From Blastomyces gilchristii SLH14081 (Eukaryota > Ascomycota > Eurotiomycetes > Onygenales > Ajellomycetaceae), in contig NW_003101661.1 of the NCBI RefSeq assembly GCF_000003855.2, positions 278,073 to 342,072 on the forward strand: DNA of 64,000 bases, read 5' to 3'. The translations under genes and the position numbers were made by a program. This document shows, in pieces, positions 12,251 to 24,329 of this stretch (positions within the stretch are counted from its first letter, which is position 1; each line of letters opens with the position of its first letter). The notes below the pieces were generated by a model. It was not told the DNA's origin, ran no database searches, and saw only the letters and a program-made list of their open reading frames with translations.

Positions 12251-12786
12251 TATCATACTTCTGACTATATCAAGACTCTGCTGCAGTTTCATACAGCTCA
12301 TTACTTTCATACAGATGATTTTATCTCATCTGAACTGATTTTCAATCACTCTATAATATTATTTAAATATATCATAGAAAGATCTGATTGATGAATAAAA
12401 GAACTCTACTTCTATACAAGATCAGCAGATTACTCTTTCTTGATAATAAGATGCTGCTGAGGTATCACTCTGACTATTCTTACTCATGAAATGAGAGAAG
12501 AGTATCTGCTCATTGTCTATATAGAATAGCTAGATGCTGGCTTCTTATCAAAGAAGTCAGTGATTTGTTTCTTTTCTTCTACTGAAATATATACAGAAGT
12601 TACTGTGTATCTCATACAATCTTCTTAGTATACTAAGTATCATATCTGTGATATTCTCACAATAACTCTGTAGTCTACAAGCTCACTATTCAAGCAAGAT
12701 AGTTAAGCTCACTTATACAGCTTCTTAAACAACTACCTCTATGTGACACCGCTGACTAGCCACCGCTTCGGTTCCGCCACGTTACA
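12251..12786 (+). repeat. 3' LTR of B1
   Basis: Starts TATCATACTTCTGAC, which is TGTCACGCTCCCGGC after transitions, and ends GGTTCCGCCACGTTACA. The last ~60 bases keep CpG. CATTA follows. Confidence 0.88.
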
Positions 12787-15700
12787 CATTAACTGTAACT
12801 GATTACAATACATCACTTTCAACTGCTGATTAATCTATGTATCTTCACATTTAAGAGAAAGATCAGCATCTTCTTAATTAAGAGAAAGATCAGTGTCTTC
12901 TCATTTGAAGAATGAATCAGTGTCTGTTCATATCAATCACATTGCAGTGAAAGAAGATTCAGAAGATAACTATAAGAATGCTCTGATAAAATAGGGAAAA
13001 GATTAACTTCTATTCAAATTCATAAACAGAAGCTTGAAGAGATCAGATAATAATAATTTGAAGAGAAAATGATAATAAATGTAATTCTTATATCTACTGT
13101 GATTGATAATATGTATAATATGAAAGCCATGATAGACAGTAATCTATATTACTATACAATGATAAAATCTTCAGTTGTAAGATATTATAATCTTCAGCAT
13201 ATTCTCTTATTGAGACTCTGACTTCTGGCAGAATTTGATAATTTAAAAGACATTTATATTCATTATATAGTGAAGCTGATCATAGATGTGAGAGAATATC
13301 AATATGAAGATATTTATATATATGAAGTTGATAATCTTGATTACAATCTTATATTAGAACTTATCTAGCTATCTGAATAAAACATTTTATTAAATACTTA
13401 CAACAGAAGCTTGATATTCTCTAACAATGATAGAGTTCATAAGAATAATATTTACAAGACTATGAATCTGACACAGATCTCTGTCAACATCTATGAAATA
13501 CTTAGAAAAAGAAGTTACTGAAAGAATCATTAATAGCAGAATTATATATCAATCTATTTTATCAGTCTGACTGATATTAAAAAGACTCTAGAAAAGTTAT
13601 CTTATATTATAATAACAGATTCTCATATAAAACTCTCTTAATAATATCATGAATATCTAGATGTCTTTTAATAAGATAATAATGCTATAAATCTATCTCT
13701 CTTACAAGATTCAGAAGTGAATCATAGTATTAAGTTAAAAAAGAAGAATAGTAAGAACTCTGAATCATCATGAGACTCTCTTTATAATATATCTCAAGAT
13801 AAACTTCTTCTTCTTCAGAAGACACTCAATGATCTGTTAGATAAGAAATTCATATATATTAGTAACTTTTTCACTGCAGCTTCTATTCTCTTTGTAAAGA
13901 AGTCAGATGAAGAACTCTGATTCTGTGTGAACTACTAAGATCTGAACAGATTAATAAAGAAAGATTGATATCTCTTATCTCTCATCAATGAAACTCTAGC
14001 ATGAATCAGATAAGCTCAATGATTTACAAAGCTAGATATCATCATCACATTTCATAAGATTTATATCACTGAAGAAGATGAATGACTTACAGCATTCTGA
14101 ACATATTATAATCTCTTTGAATAAATAGTCACACTCTTTGAACTGACTAACACTCTCAGTACATTTCAGAAGTATATTAACTGAGCACTTCAAGATTTTC
14201 TTGATAAGTTTGCATCTGCTTATCTAGATAACATTCTCATCTTCACTGATAAATTCAGAAAAGAATATCAAGAATATATGCAAAGAGTATTACAATAACT
14301 ATAAGAAACAGAACTATTAATTAATATTAATAAGTATGATTTCAAAGTTAAGAGTACTAAATACTTAGATTTCATTATAGAAGCTAGTAAGAGAATTTGA
14401 ATGAATTCTGAGAAGATCTCTGTTATTCTCAAATAAGAAGCTTCATATACTGTGAAAGATGTACAAAACTTCATTGAATTCACTAACTTCTATCAGTGAT
14501 TTATACAAAACTTCTCAGATATTACAAGATCACTTACAGATCTTACTAAGAAGAACTCAGTATTTCAATGATCAGTAGACACTGAAGCTGCATTTACACA
14601 GATAAAGAAGATATTCATTAATATCTCTCTGCTGATAATATTCAATTCTGATCATAAGATAGTTATTGAGGCCAATTTCTCTGACTATGTGACAGAAGAA
14701 GTAATATTGTAATATGATGATAAAGATGTTCTACAATTATATATCTTCATATCTAAGAAACTGAGTCCTGCTGAATGCAATTATAAGATCTATAATAAGA
14801 AACTTCTCATAATTATACACTATTTAGAAGAATAAAACTCTGAACTTCAAAGTATCTCTAAATTTGAGATAATCACAGATTATAAGAATCTCAAATACTT
14901 TATAACTATCTATAAACTCACTGAATAATAGATGTAATGATCTGAGTTCTTAAGCTGCTTTTATTTTATAATACACTATCATTCTGACAGTCAGAACTCA
15001 ATGACAGATACTCTCTTATAATAAGAGTAAGATATATTATTCAATGTAACAGATACTTACTGAATGAACTGAGAGTATCAGCTCTTGAATCTAAAGATAC
15101 TAGTTAATCAAGATGAAACAGTTCATAACACTATACATACTTCTTCAGTTAGAACTGTTATTGATATCTTCACTTTCTCTATACTGAATGAACTGTTATA
15201 TACAGCAGTTCAGACAGATGAACTTCTTCAGACTCTTATTAAAACAGTATATCAAGAAGTACTCTGATTTCTCTCAGAACTATGTATAAGAACTGATATC
15301 TGAATATTCAATCAATGATAATAACACTCTATAATTCTGTGAATAACACTGAGTCTCTCACTCTGAACTCTTACACACTCAGATAATGTAAGAGATGTAT
15401 GATTTATATATAATCAGTTATTCAGACTGTAAATAACTGTATAGAATGATCTCTCAAGAGTTCTACTGATCTGAGATATTAAACAGTATCAGATACTTCA
15501 TCTGAAACTACAATCACTATTCTTCTATTATCTTATAAAAGAACTGTAGAAAAGATCTATTAAAATCACTTAATATCTCTGATAGAATCTGATGAGATAT
15601 AGTAATTAACTTCACTATCAATCTATCTGAGAGTAAGAGTTATAGAAACATTCTGATCATCATAAATTAACTGAGTAAAGATATAATATTAAAATCTTGT

Positions 15701-16640
15701 AATAAGATAAATACTGAACAAGTTACTAAAGCTTTTCTACAGAGCTCATTCTATCAGATATATGAATTGTCAAGATCTATAGTATTAGATCAGAGCTGTT
15801 AATTTATAAGCACTCTCTGAACAAGAATCTGTCAAGTTCTCAAGATTATATATTATCTATTAACTGTCTATCACTCTGAGATCAATGATATATCAGAATA
15901 AATAATTCAGACTGTGAAGAATTATCTCTATAAGTTCTGTAACTACTTATAAGATGATTAATATAATCTTCTTCTACACACAGAGGTCACTATTAACAGT
16001 TGAGATGTTATTTTAACAGATATAAGCTCATTCTTTCTTATATATAAATATTATATAAAAGTATTGAATCTTCTAGAGACTTCACAGTTCATATCAGACT
16101 CTCACAGTCTGATTCAGATTACTGATAATATAGTAATGAAGCTCTAAGATATCTGTGATTAAGCAGAGATCTTTATAATAACTGCAAAATAAGATTAAGA
16201 GAATTAAATCAATGTTTATCAAGACTCTGCTGAATAATATAAGATAGAAGATCTGATATGATTAAATCTTAAGAATATACAAATCACACATTCATCTTGT
16301 ACACTAGATTATCATTATATCAAGTATAAAGTGATAGAAGTTCTAGATAGTTATAACTACTATCTTAACACACCATCAGAGATTTATAATGTATTTTATA
16401 CAAGCTTGCTTTACTGTACTATCACTGATTCATTCTCTTCTCAACTGACTTCTGACTGACAGTCATCAGACATCATAGAAGAAGGTAATAAGCTTGAGTG
16501 AGAGATTGAGAATATTCTTGATAAGAGATTTCATAACTGTGATCAGTAATATCTCATGAAATGAGTTAATTATAATCAACTGATCTGAACTCTGAGTTTC
16601 ACATTATTTAAAACAGTGACTCTTGACTGATGAGAACTGC
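12787..16640 (+). pseudogene. gag end and pol remnant of A1
   Basis: After the B1 insertion the A1 reading resumes. A protease-like block NMKAMIDSNL lies near 13120 (NMKAMVDSGL in A2, so Gly became Asn here). RT follows at about 13850-14420 with an AYLDNILIFTD block in place of YLDD. RNase H-like sequence lies at about 14560-14960 and an integrase core at about 15600-16000 (residues such as SIVLDQ and YHSEINDISE). A chromodomain lies near 16495-16600, reading EIENILDKRFH with conserved Trp codons changed to stops. The whole is inactive. Confidence 0.75.
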
Positions 16641-16660
16641 TTCTGAAAGAGAGGGACTAA

Positions 16661-16969
16661 TGTGACAGGCTGCGCCTGATCAATTATATAGACTATTTCA
16701 TTACACTTCATAGATTCTTTCATTTCACTATTGAACATGTACACTCTGATTCTCGGCCATTCTCAATCACTGATCCTCGGCCGCCATGAACGTGTATAGA
16801 TTCTTCCGCTCTGAAGCTTCATCACATACATCACCACATACATGTATAGATATTCATCTTAATCACTGATTTCTATACTTTCTCTTTCTTTTCCTTCTTT
16901 AACATTTTTCTCTTTGTTATATAAGACCTATCAATATTATACTGATCTATTTGATATAGGTCTCTTACA
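16661..16969 (+). repeat. 3' LTR of A1
   Basis: Starts TGTGACAGGCTGCGCCTG and ends TCTCTTACA, followed by the TSD copy TGAAA. Confidence 0.87.
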
Positions 16970-19634
16970 TGAAATAATAATAGCTCAGTAAGTGAGAAGA
17001 CTTATATAAGACTTAAAATTACAAGACTTCAGTATGAGATTGAGTAAATAAAGATCAGTAGAGATAAGACTCTCATAAGTAATAAGATAAGAGTAAATCT
17101 GACAGAATATCTTTAATAGAAAGAGAAGACATCTGTTATAATAAAAGTTCTTAAAGAATTCAAAAGTTAAGTAAGACTTATTAAAAGATTAATAGTTCTC
17201 ACTGAATTTATTAACTACTTAATATAAAGAGAGGAAATTCTTTTAACTATAGAATAGTCTGAAACTGATAATATTCTTAAAGATAATAATCTTAATAAGA
17301 ATATTACTATAAATATACAATATTTCTGAAAAGATTACAATCTTTGATTATATAATTATATATGATCTATAATTATCTTACAGATCAAGACTTATTTCAC
17401 TATACTTAAGAAGTTCAAATTATCAGCTTATACTCTATAAACTATTATAGAGAATAACTTTTTCAAGAGATCTGCTATATACAAAACTCATTTATTTAAA
17501 GAGCTTATTAAAATAATCTTTAAAAGCAAAGAATCTGACAGAGCTTTTATTGAATAATTAATTATTATCAGAACTGATTATATTTATCTGAGATATAAGA
17601 TTAAAGATGTTATATTTTTTAATAGATTACTAATAGAAGTTAATAGAGATTGAGCATTCTTTATAAAGAATAGAATGAACTAAATTGATAAGAACAATTC
17701 AAGATCTTTAGAAGAAGACTTTATGAGATTATACTATAACATACTTTTACATCTTTCTACTATGAAAAATAGTAGTACTGAATTCACAAAAAATCTCATG
17801 AATAATGCCTAAGACAAGAATAAGAAAGACAAGAACAAAGACAAAGACAAGAACAAAGAAAATGACAAGAATAAGAACACTGAATTCAAATCTGAATGTA
17901 GAGATAATGATGTAAGAACCTGCTATCATTGTCAAAAGATTGGTTATATTCAGACTCACTATTGAAAGAAATACTCTGAGAAACATTCTTCAAACTTTAA
18001 TATCAATAGAAATAAGAATAAAGATAAGAATGTGAAAAATACAGATACTGCTTCTGTTCACAATGTTATAAAGTAAGTATTTTATATCAAAGAAAAGATC
18101 TATATAAGTGATTAGATAGAAGAAGATATCTGAATTCTAGACTCTGAATCAGGTGTTTATATCACACTTCACAGAGATCTTATCATGATAAAATCTTAGA
18201 AGGTAAAAGTGATGTTGAAAATAACAGATAGAACAGTAGTCTTTGCTGCAGCTATAGAAGATATAAAGATTTCAGTGAAAGAGATAGATATACTATTAAA
18301 TGATGTTTACTATATTCTGAAGTTAGAAGTGAATCTCATGAGTATAAGTAAGCTTATATATCAGAGTTATACCTATAAGCAGTTGATATATGAGAATAAT
18401 TATACTATGTTGATTATATCTTCTGACTGTATATTCTCATTTACAGCAAGATTAAATGAGAATGATATCTATGAGATGAAAAGACTGATTATATACAGAG
18501 ACTTGATCTGATTTACTATACTCAATGATGATTTTAAATCTGTGAATATATTACAGATAAAAGATGACATAATATTAACACTATCTAATAGAAATGATAT
18601 AAAGATTATGAAACTTACAATGATGTAATAATATTAAAAGCTAGAATATCTGAATTCTGTGAATATTATAAAAATAACAGTAGATTCACATCTAGAAATG
18701 AGAATAAAGAGTGACAGAGCTTTATCATTTTATAAGATCTGTGTTTAGATAAAAATAACACATTCACTCTTCATATCTATGATACAAGCTATTAAGCTGA
18801 TAATAAGATTCTTTATTAATCTGGCAGAGAGTGAAAAAACACTTTTTAATGAGAATGACACTCTCACTAGAGAGAATGTAAGCTACTGATTAAGTATAAT
18901 AGATGATATAACTTATTATAGATAAGTAATTCTTATAATAAGAAAGAGAGAATCTACTATAAGATTAATAAATTTCATTATAGATATTAAGATAACTACA
19001 TAATATTAAGTTAAAACTCTACACTGAGATAATGAAGAAGAGTTCAAAAGTCAAGAACTTAAGACCTACTATCAAGGCAAAGAAATAGTATATAAAATGA
19101 CTACATCTAATACATCACAATCAAATGACTCAGTAGAACACATGAATTGAATAGTTATAGAAAAGATATGAAGTCTACTATTTAATAGTGAATTAGAAAG
19201 AGAACTTTGAAGTGAAGTAATATAAGTCATAATTATAATAATTAATATATTCTCAACATCAACAAAGATATTTGAATGTAAGAAAGAAATATCACTTATA
19301 TCTTTTAAAGCTTGAACTGAGATACAATCTTCTGTTCATTGAATATGAAGATGAGAGTGCAAGATCTACAAGAAGAATTTGAAAGTGTTAAATAAGCTCA
19401 CAGATAGAACTGATAGTAAGAAATAATAGCTGATTGAATATCAAGAATTACATTAATATTATATATGAGATTCTGTTGTATACTATCTTGATATTGCACA
19501 AGATATTATATTTAATGAAGCTCTTGACATAAGTGCAAACAGATCTGTAAATATAATAAGAGAATTCAATGAATTGTCTAATGAATTGAATATTTTGAAT
19601 GTCAAAGAGAGATGATAACACTGTCTTCTAAGAA
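16970..19634 (+). pseudogene. gag/protease/integrase remnant of copia D
   Basis: Near 17920 the reading CYHCQKIGYIQTHY is a CCHC zinc-knuckle whose His and last Cys are now Tyr. It follows a Lys/Asp/Asn-rich stretch (17800-17880). Near 18130 the reading LDSESGVYITLHRDL matches the copia protease active-site block. The surviving frame 18209-18511 (100 codons) contains the pre-integrase type sequence NDVYYILKLEVNLMSISKLIYQ. Integrase follows to about 19300, with many stops. The end at 19634 is the SINE insertion site. Confidence 0.7.
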
Positions 19635-20009
19635 TTTTATTATTATTATTATTATTCTTCCATTATACTCATATGCAAGCGGAGCTTATGATGAGTCCTT
19701 GCGTGATGTTAAATACAGGTCAAGTGTTGGTTATACAGGAGGAAATACAGGTGTTGAGACCACGCCAAGATAACAAGAACATAGGAAAATACAAAGGAGT
19801 GACAATTAGATACATGCGATAATAACTTCCCAGCCCAGGAACATAGAGCAATTCATTGGAGCGATTTGTACACCTCTGTATTTATTAGAAACCTGAGGTG
19901 CTTGAGTTCCGGATTTAATGTATCCCCTGCGGGTTTCGAACCCACGCGCCTTGGTTTCCCACGCCAAGGTGCTACCGGGTGGCCGCATTAACCATTCGGC
20001 CACCGGGGC
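19635..20009 (-). mobile_element. tRNA-derived SINE, family 1, copy 1
   Basis: A 375-bp element on the minus strand. Its 5' end (at 20009) is a tRNA-like head with an exact A-box (TGGCCGAATGG) and B-box (GTTCGAAAC). The body is about 260 bp, and the 3' end is ...TATAATGGAAG followed by an (AAT)n tail. A perfect 12-bp TSD GTCTTCTAAGAA flanks it (19623-19634 and 20010-20021). It keeps CpG and is nearly identical to the copy at 56650, despite lying inside heavily RIP-mutated copia D. There is no coding capacity, so it must be mobilised in trans. Confidence 0.9.
19923..20009 (-). other. tRNA-like promoter head of SINE copy 1
   Basis: On the minus strand this holds a type-2 RNA polymerase III internal promoter: A-box, then a 6-bp anticodon-like stem CCTTGG/CCAAGG, then a T-arm GTGGG-TTCGAAA-CCCGC with one G-U pair. 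The acceptor stem pairs only partly, so I call it a tRNA relic serving as a promoter and not a functional tRNA. Confidence 0.75.
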
Positions 20010-20021
20010 GTCTTCTAAGAA

Positions 20022-21540
20022 GACTTATAAAGAAAAAGTCAGATGTTTTAAAGATAATTGTTAATAAAAACTTAGAGAGTGTAATTAATTCAATCTATCT
20101 TTTAGATAATAAGACACAGCTTATTATGAATGAAGAGTTCAAAGACTCTGTTAATAAGAATAATTCTGTTCTAAGTATTCTGACAGACTGATTAACTATG
20201 CTAATAGAAGTTAAGAGAAGCTCAGACTGAGACTATTAATATAAGATAATGAAAAAGAAGATTAAGATATTTGAATAGAAGAAGATATATATTATCATTG
20301 AGAAGGTCTCAGAAATGAATATTCTTACAGATAAATAAGTATATAATTGAAAGTTTAATAATAAGAGAGAAATCATTCATTTTAGAGCTCACTGAATGAT
20401 TAGAGAATTCTTATAATAGCAGAGTATTTATTATATAAGATTATATACTGCAGTGATATCAGAGTCTACATCATATAGTCTATTCACTATATTAACTGTT
20501 AAAAAATGAAAGATTAAATTGATTAACTATATATTCACATTTTTAAATGATATATTATCTCAGAATGAGATAATCTATATACAACTGCTCACAGGTATTA
20601 AGCACAGCAGAGAGAGCTTGATAAGATTACTTCATCAGAGTTTATATGAAATGAAGTAAGCTGTAAGAATATAATATTTTCTTACAACAGAGTATCTGAC
20701 TACATTGAAATTCAAGATATTATCTTATAACAGTAGATTTCTATATCACTCTATTTATAAGATCTATCTGACATTGCATGTCAATAATTGTCAGATGATA
20801 GAATCTCAAGAACAGTAATTAGACTGAGTATTAAAAGAGATTACAAAGAGATTTGAGACAAAGAATATCAAAGAAATCAAGTTATATCTTGAAATAAAGA
20901 TTAAATACTAGAGAAATAATAATCTAGCAGTTACACAGAGCTGTTATATTAAGAAGATTCTTAAAGATTTCAGTATAAATAAGATAAATTCAGCTGATAC
21001 TCTGATAATAACTGATATATAACTGAAATTCTCATCTGATAAGAATGATGAATTGAATAATAACTTTACAGCTATAAGATATTATCAAGAATTGAAATTA
21101 TTATAGTATTTAATCTCAAGCAGTCAGTCAGATCTAGTATTCACAGTCAACTATCTCTCATATTTTAACTTATATTTATATAAAGCATGTTGAGCAGTGT
21201 TGAAGCATGTTCTATATTATGTTAAAAAGATAAAAAATCATAGCATATTATATAGAAAGAAGATCAGTGATAAGAATCTGAGTTCTGTAATATACTGTAA
21301 TTCAGACTGAGTGAGAATGAATTCTTAATATAAATCAACTATCAGCTATATTATATTAATTAACAGATCATCAATTTTATAACAGTTACAGAGACAGATA
21401 TCTATTATTAAATTAATTATAGAAGCTGAGTATATTACAGCTAGTAAGATAGCTTATGAGATAATCTGATTGAATAATATATTATATAACACTGAATTAA
21501 TAAATAATAAAAAAGTGAAAATATACTTACATTTATAAGT
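20022..21540 (+). pseudogene. RT/RNase H remnant of copia D
   Basis: Copia D continues after the first SINE. Near 20850 the reading FETKNIKEIKLYLEIKI resembles the RT thumb/connection region of copia elements. Near 21230-21480 the readings YVKKIKNHSILY and EAEYITASKIAYEIIW match the copia RNase H blocks (Y.KGT...G..Y and EAEYMA). Stops throughout are RIP-type. The end at 21540 is the second SINE site. Confidence 0.65.
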
Positions 21541-21911
21541 TATTATTATTATTATTATTCTTTCATTATACTCATATACAAGCGGAGCTTATGATGAGTC
21601 CTTGCGTGATGTTAAATACAGGCTAAGTGTTAGTTATACAGAAGGAAATACAGATGTTGAGATCACATCAAGATAACAAGAACATAGGAAATACAAAGAA
21701 GTGACAATTAGATACATGTGATAATAACTTCTCAGCTCAGGAACATAGAGCAATTTATTGAAGTGATTTGTACACCTCTGTATTTATTAGAAACCTGAGG
21801 TGCTTGAGTTCTGGATTTAATGTATCCCCTGCGGGTTTCGAACTCACATGCCTTGATTTCCCACGCCAAGGCGCTACCGGGTGGCCGCATTAATCATTCG
21901 GCCACCGGGGC
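21541..21911 (-). mobile_element. tRNA-derived SINE, family 1, copy 2
   Basis: Same layout as the copy at 19635, about 371 bp, minus strand, with a TTA-repeat tail on the plus-strand left side. The 13-bp TSDs (21528-21540 and 21912-21924) differ only at C/T and G/A positions. This copy also carries more transitions than copies 1 and 3, so RIP acted after it inserted. Confidence 0.88.
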
Positions 21912-21924
21912 CACATCTATGAGT

Positions 21925-22361
21925 TGATAATAAGAGAGCAATTGATCTAGTAAAGAAGAAATTCTTAATATGAAGATTATATCATATCAAGATTAGATAT
22001 TATATTCTTTATAATTTAATTAAAAAAGAAGAAATCATGATAAAATATGTTAATTCTATAGTGAATATAGCTGACAGTCTTATCAAGTCACTGACAAAGT
22101 CTGCATTTGAAGATTTTATCAAAAGAATTAGCATTCAGAAAATTAAGAAGAAGAAATTATTAAATGATAATAATAATACAGTGAATTAATGAATTTTATA
22201 TATATTTCTTAATTTTTACAGTTATTGTCATATAAATGCTTTTTCTAATGAGAAAATCAGGGTCTGATTGATATAATTAATTATTATTGTGTTTTTGAAA
22301 GATTTGAGAATAAGAAAGATCTCAGATAACAGCTTATAGATCACAGTATAGCAAGAAAGAG
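21925..22361 (+). pseudogene. 3' end of copia D pol
   Basis: After the second SINE the reading continues with a copia RNase H C-terminal block (residues like IKYYIKIRYYIL... and NSLIKSLTKSAFEDFIK, typical of the ADxLTK end). It ends in a purine-rich stretch GCAAGAAAGAG just before the 3' LTR, a likely polypurine tract. Confidence 0.65.
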
Positions 22362-22489
22362 TGTTGATGATTACTATACCTACTCTAGTCACGTGCCACC
22401 CCAATCTATTCATTTAGTGTAACTCGCGTAGATAGATTATACATATAATATAATAATATTATTTTTCAAGACAAGACATCACCGCAACA
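22362..22489 (+). repeat. 3' LTR of copia D
   Basis: Starts TGTTGATGATTACTATACC and matches 1423-1513. The right boundary is uncertain: candidate ends are near 22468 and near 22489 (CAACA). Confidence 0.6.
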
Positions 22490-22510
22490 CCTGCGTCTAT
22501 ACAGTGTATA

Positions 22511-22595
22511 CAGAAAACTTGACCTCACTAAGTGCGTCACTTGATCTCATTATATAATCATGACTCTGACCTCACACAATACAGTAATAATCAGT
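22511..22595 (+). repeat. Left terminal inverted repeat of E
   Basis: Matches 31208-31297 in inverted orientation. The TGACCTCG units are partly mutated to TGACCTCA and TGATCTCA. Confidence 0.65.
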
Positions 22596-22685
22596 TAGTA
22601 ATTGACTTTCAATCTTTTAATTCACTTATTCATTCAGCTTATTAATTAATTAAAGTATGTATAGCTGATTCATAATTAATTAAAT

Positions 22686-23229
22686 TGTCACGCTCCCGGC
22701 CGCGTCAAGGCCCCGTTGCGGTTTCACACAGCTCATCACTTCCATGCAGATGATTTCATTTATCCCGCAGGCTGTCTGAACCGGTTTCCAACCGCTCTAT
22801 GACATCATTCAGATATATCATAGAAAGATCTGATTGATGAATATGAGAATCCCGCTTCTATATGAGATTAGCAGATTACTTTTCCTTGATAGTAAGATGC
22901 TGCTGAGGTATTACTTCAGCTATTCTCACTCATGAAATGAGAGAAGATATCTGTTCATTGTCTATATAGAATAGCTAGATGATGACTTCTTATAAAAGAA
23001 GTCAGTGATTCATTTTTTCTTCTATTGAAATATATATAAGAGTTACTGTGTGTTTCATACAATATTCTTAGTATACTAAGTATTATATCTGTGATATTCC
23101 TGCAATAACTCTGTAGTCTATAAGCTTGCTATTCAAGTAAGATAGTCAAGCTCACTCATACAGCTTTCTAAATAACTATCTTTATATAATATCACTGACT
23201 AGTCACTGCTTCAGTTTCATTATATTACA
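22686..23229 (+). repeat. 5' LTR of B2
   Basis: Starts TGTCACGCTCCCGGCCGCG with its first ~130 bases little mutated, and ends TATATTACA. Confidence 0.88.
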
Positions 23230-23289
23230 ATTTAAATCACTGTATCTGATTATATATTTAAATCAGTCAAGCTCTAACAGACTGATATG

Positions 23290-24320
23290 ACCTCATATAT
23301 TCACACTGAGACTGACTTAATTTCACTCTCTAGAGGAAACACTATATCATTCTCTAGAGTGTGTACATCTCTACTCTGACAGAAATCTGAGATTTCTGAA
23401 TCTGCTGTATATTTTAATATAAGCTCTTCAATCACTCTATCACTGCTGCAGCCTCTACACACCTACATCTATTATAAAGATAGAGAGATTAAGATTAGAG
23501 ATTTACTGAGATATAAGAGAAATATCTTATCTGAATTTCACAGCTTTATCTGTACTCTTGAACAGAAATTTCACCTTAATCTAAGTCAGTATAATACTTA
23601 TAAGATATGAGTAATATACACTGCTAATCTCTTTGAAGACATCTCTGCAACTACTTGAGCTATTAAGAAGAGAGAGCTTGAGTGTATTAATACTATTATA
23701 ACTTGAGAAGAATTCAAGAACTTTCTACTGAATTAAATTAAAGATCACTATAACTGCAGCTTCACAGTGATACAGTGATTTAACTTATTATATTAATAAG
23801 ATAATAAGAATTCTTCTGATTTCAATATAAGATTTGAAGAATATTAAGAGAAATTGACTGATGATTTGAATCAATTAAAAACATAGCTTTATCTTACAAA
23901 GCTAACTCATAAGATGTGAACAATGATATTATAATATCAGAGTTTATTAATTAATTATACTAAGCTTGTCAACCTGGCTTCTCAAATTGATTTAAATAAT
24001 TAATTCTTTAAGAAAAAGATTAATAAGATCTCTTCTAAGTAATCAATGATAGAATCTAAACAGTGCTGTGACAGCTTCAGTGTAGAGAAAGTAAAGAAGA
24101 ATTTCAAGTATTCTGATTCTTCACTCACTATAAAGAAATGTTAAAAAAGATTTGATAAAAATCTCTGTTTCAACTGCAGAGCTGATAAACACTATATCAG
24201 TAATTATAAGAAGTTAAAGAAGAGAAGAAACTGAGAAGATATCTTCTCAAAGTTAACTTCTCTTCTGACAAATGTATTTATAGAAGATAATGAAGAGAAA
24301 GAAATGAAGAATTAATAATT
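23290..24320 (+). pseudogene. gag remnant of B2
   Basis: Colinear with B1 gag. A degraded zinc-knuckle reads FNCRADKHYISNYKKL near 24170 (Cys-x2-Cys expected, second Cys lost). Frames are broken by TAA and TGA. Confidence 0.6.
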
Positions 24321-24329
24321 CTTATATCT

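Larger units (their letters stand above)
5011..12786 (+). mobile_element. Ty3/Gypsy chromovirus B1, inserted in A1
   Basis: LTRs at 5011-5544 (534 bp) and 12251-12786 (536 bp) are bounded by TGTCAC...TTACA, with a perfect TSD CATTA on both sides (5006-5010 and 12787-12791). The internal order is gag (about 5600-6650), protease/RT/RNase H (about 6650-8700), integrase (about 8850-9850), chromodomain (about 10283-10420), then a 1.8 kb tail before the 3' LTR. Comparing the two LTRs shows almost only C/T and G/A changes, with the 3' copy more heavily mutated in its first 150 bases. The element is inactive. Confidence 0.9.
3469..16969 (+). mobile_element. Ty3/Gypsy chromovirus A1, split by B1
   Basis: Two 309-bp LTRs (3469-3777 and 16661-16969), both starting TGTGA, are flanked by a perfect 5-bp TSD, TGAAA (3464-3468 and 16970-16974). 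The internal region is gag (about 4100-5010), then, after the B1 insertion, the rest of gag and pol (12787-16640). The pol order is protease, RT, RNase H, integrase, chromodomain, which is diagnostic of Ty3/Gypsy chromoviruses. All frames are disrupted by transition-type stops. The purine tract AAAGAGAGGGACTAA precedes the 3' LTR and fits a polypurine tract. A1 sits inside copia D. Confidence 0.88.
1423..22489 (+). mobile_element. Copia element D, RIP-mutated and split by nested insertions
   Basis: A Ty1/copia-like LTR retrotransposon on the plus strand. A 5' LTR fragment starting TGTTGGTGATTAC lies at 1423 and a matching LTR starting TGTTGATGATTAC lies at 22362. Between them, once the inserts F (1517-3305), A1 (3469-16969), SINE (19635-20009) and SINE (21541-21911) are removed, gag-pol remains run continuously from 16970 to 22361. 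The order gag, protease, integrase, RT, RNase H fits copia, but almost every frame is interrupted by RIP-type stops. The outer TSD is unresolved. The 5' flank ends CAAGA, and CAAGA occurs near 22468, but the 3' LTR end is not certain. Confidence 0.7.

Noticed and set aside
19923..20009. A working tRNA gene, suggested by perfect A- and B-boxes
   Set aside because: The acceptor stem is only partly paired and the head is repeated with a fixed body, tail and TSD at three places. It is a SINE promoter.
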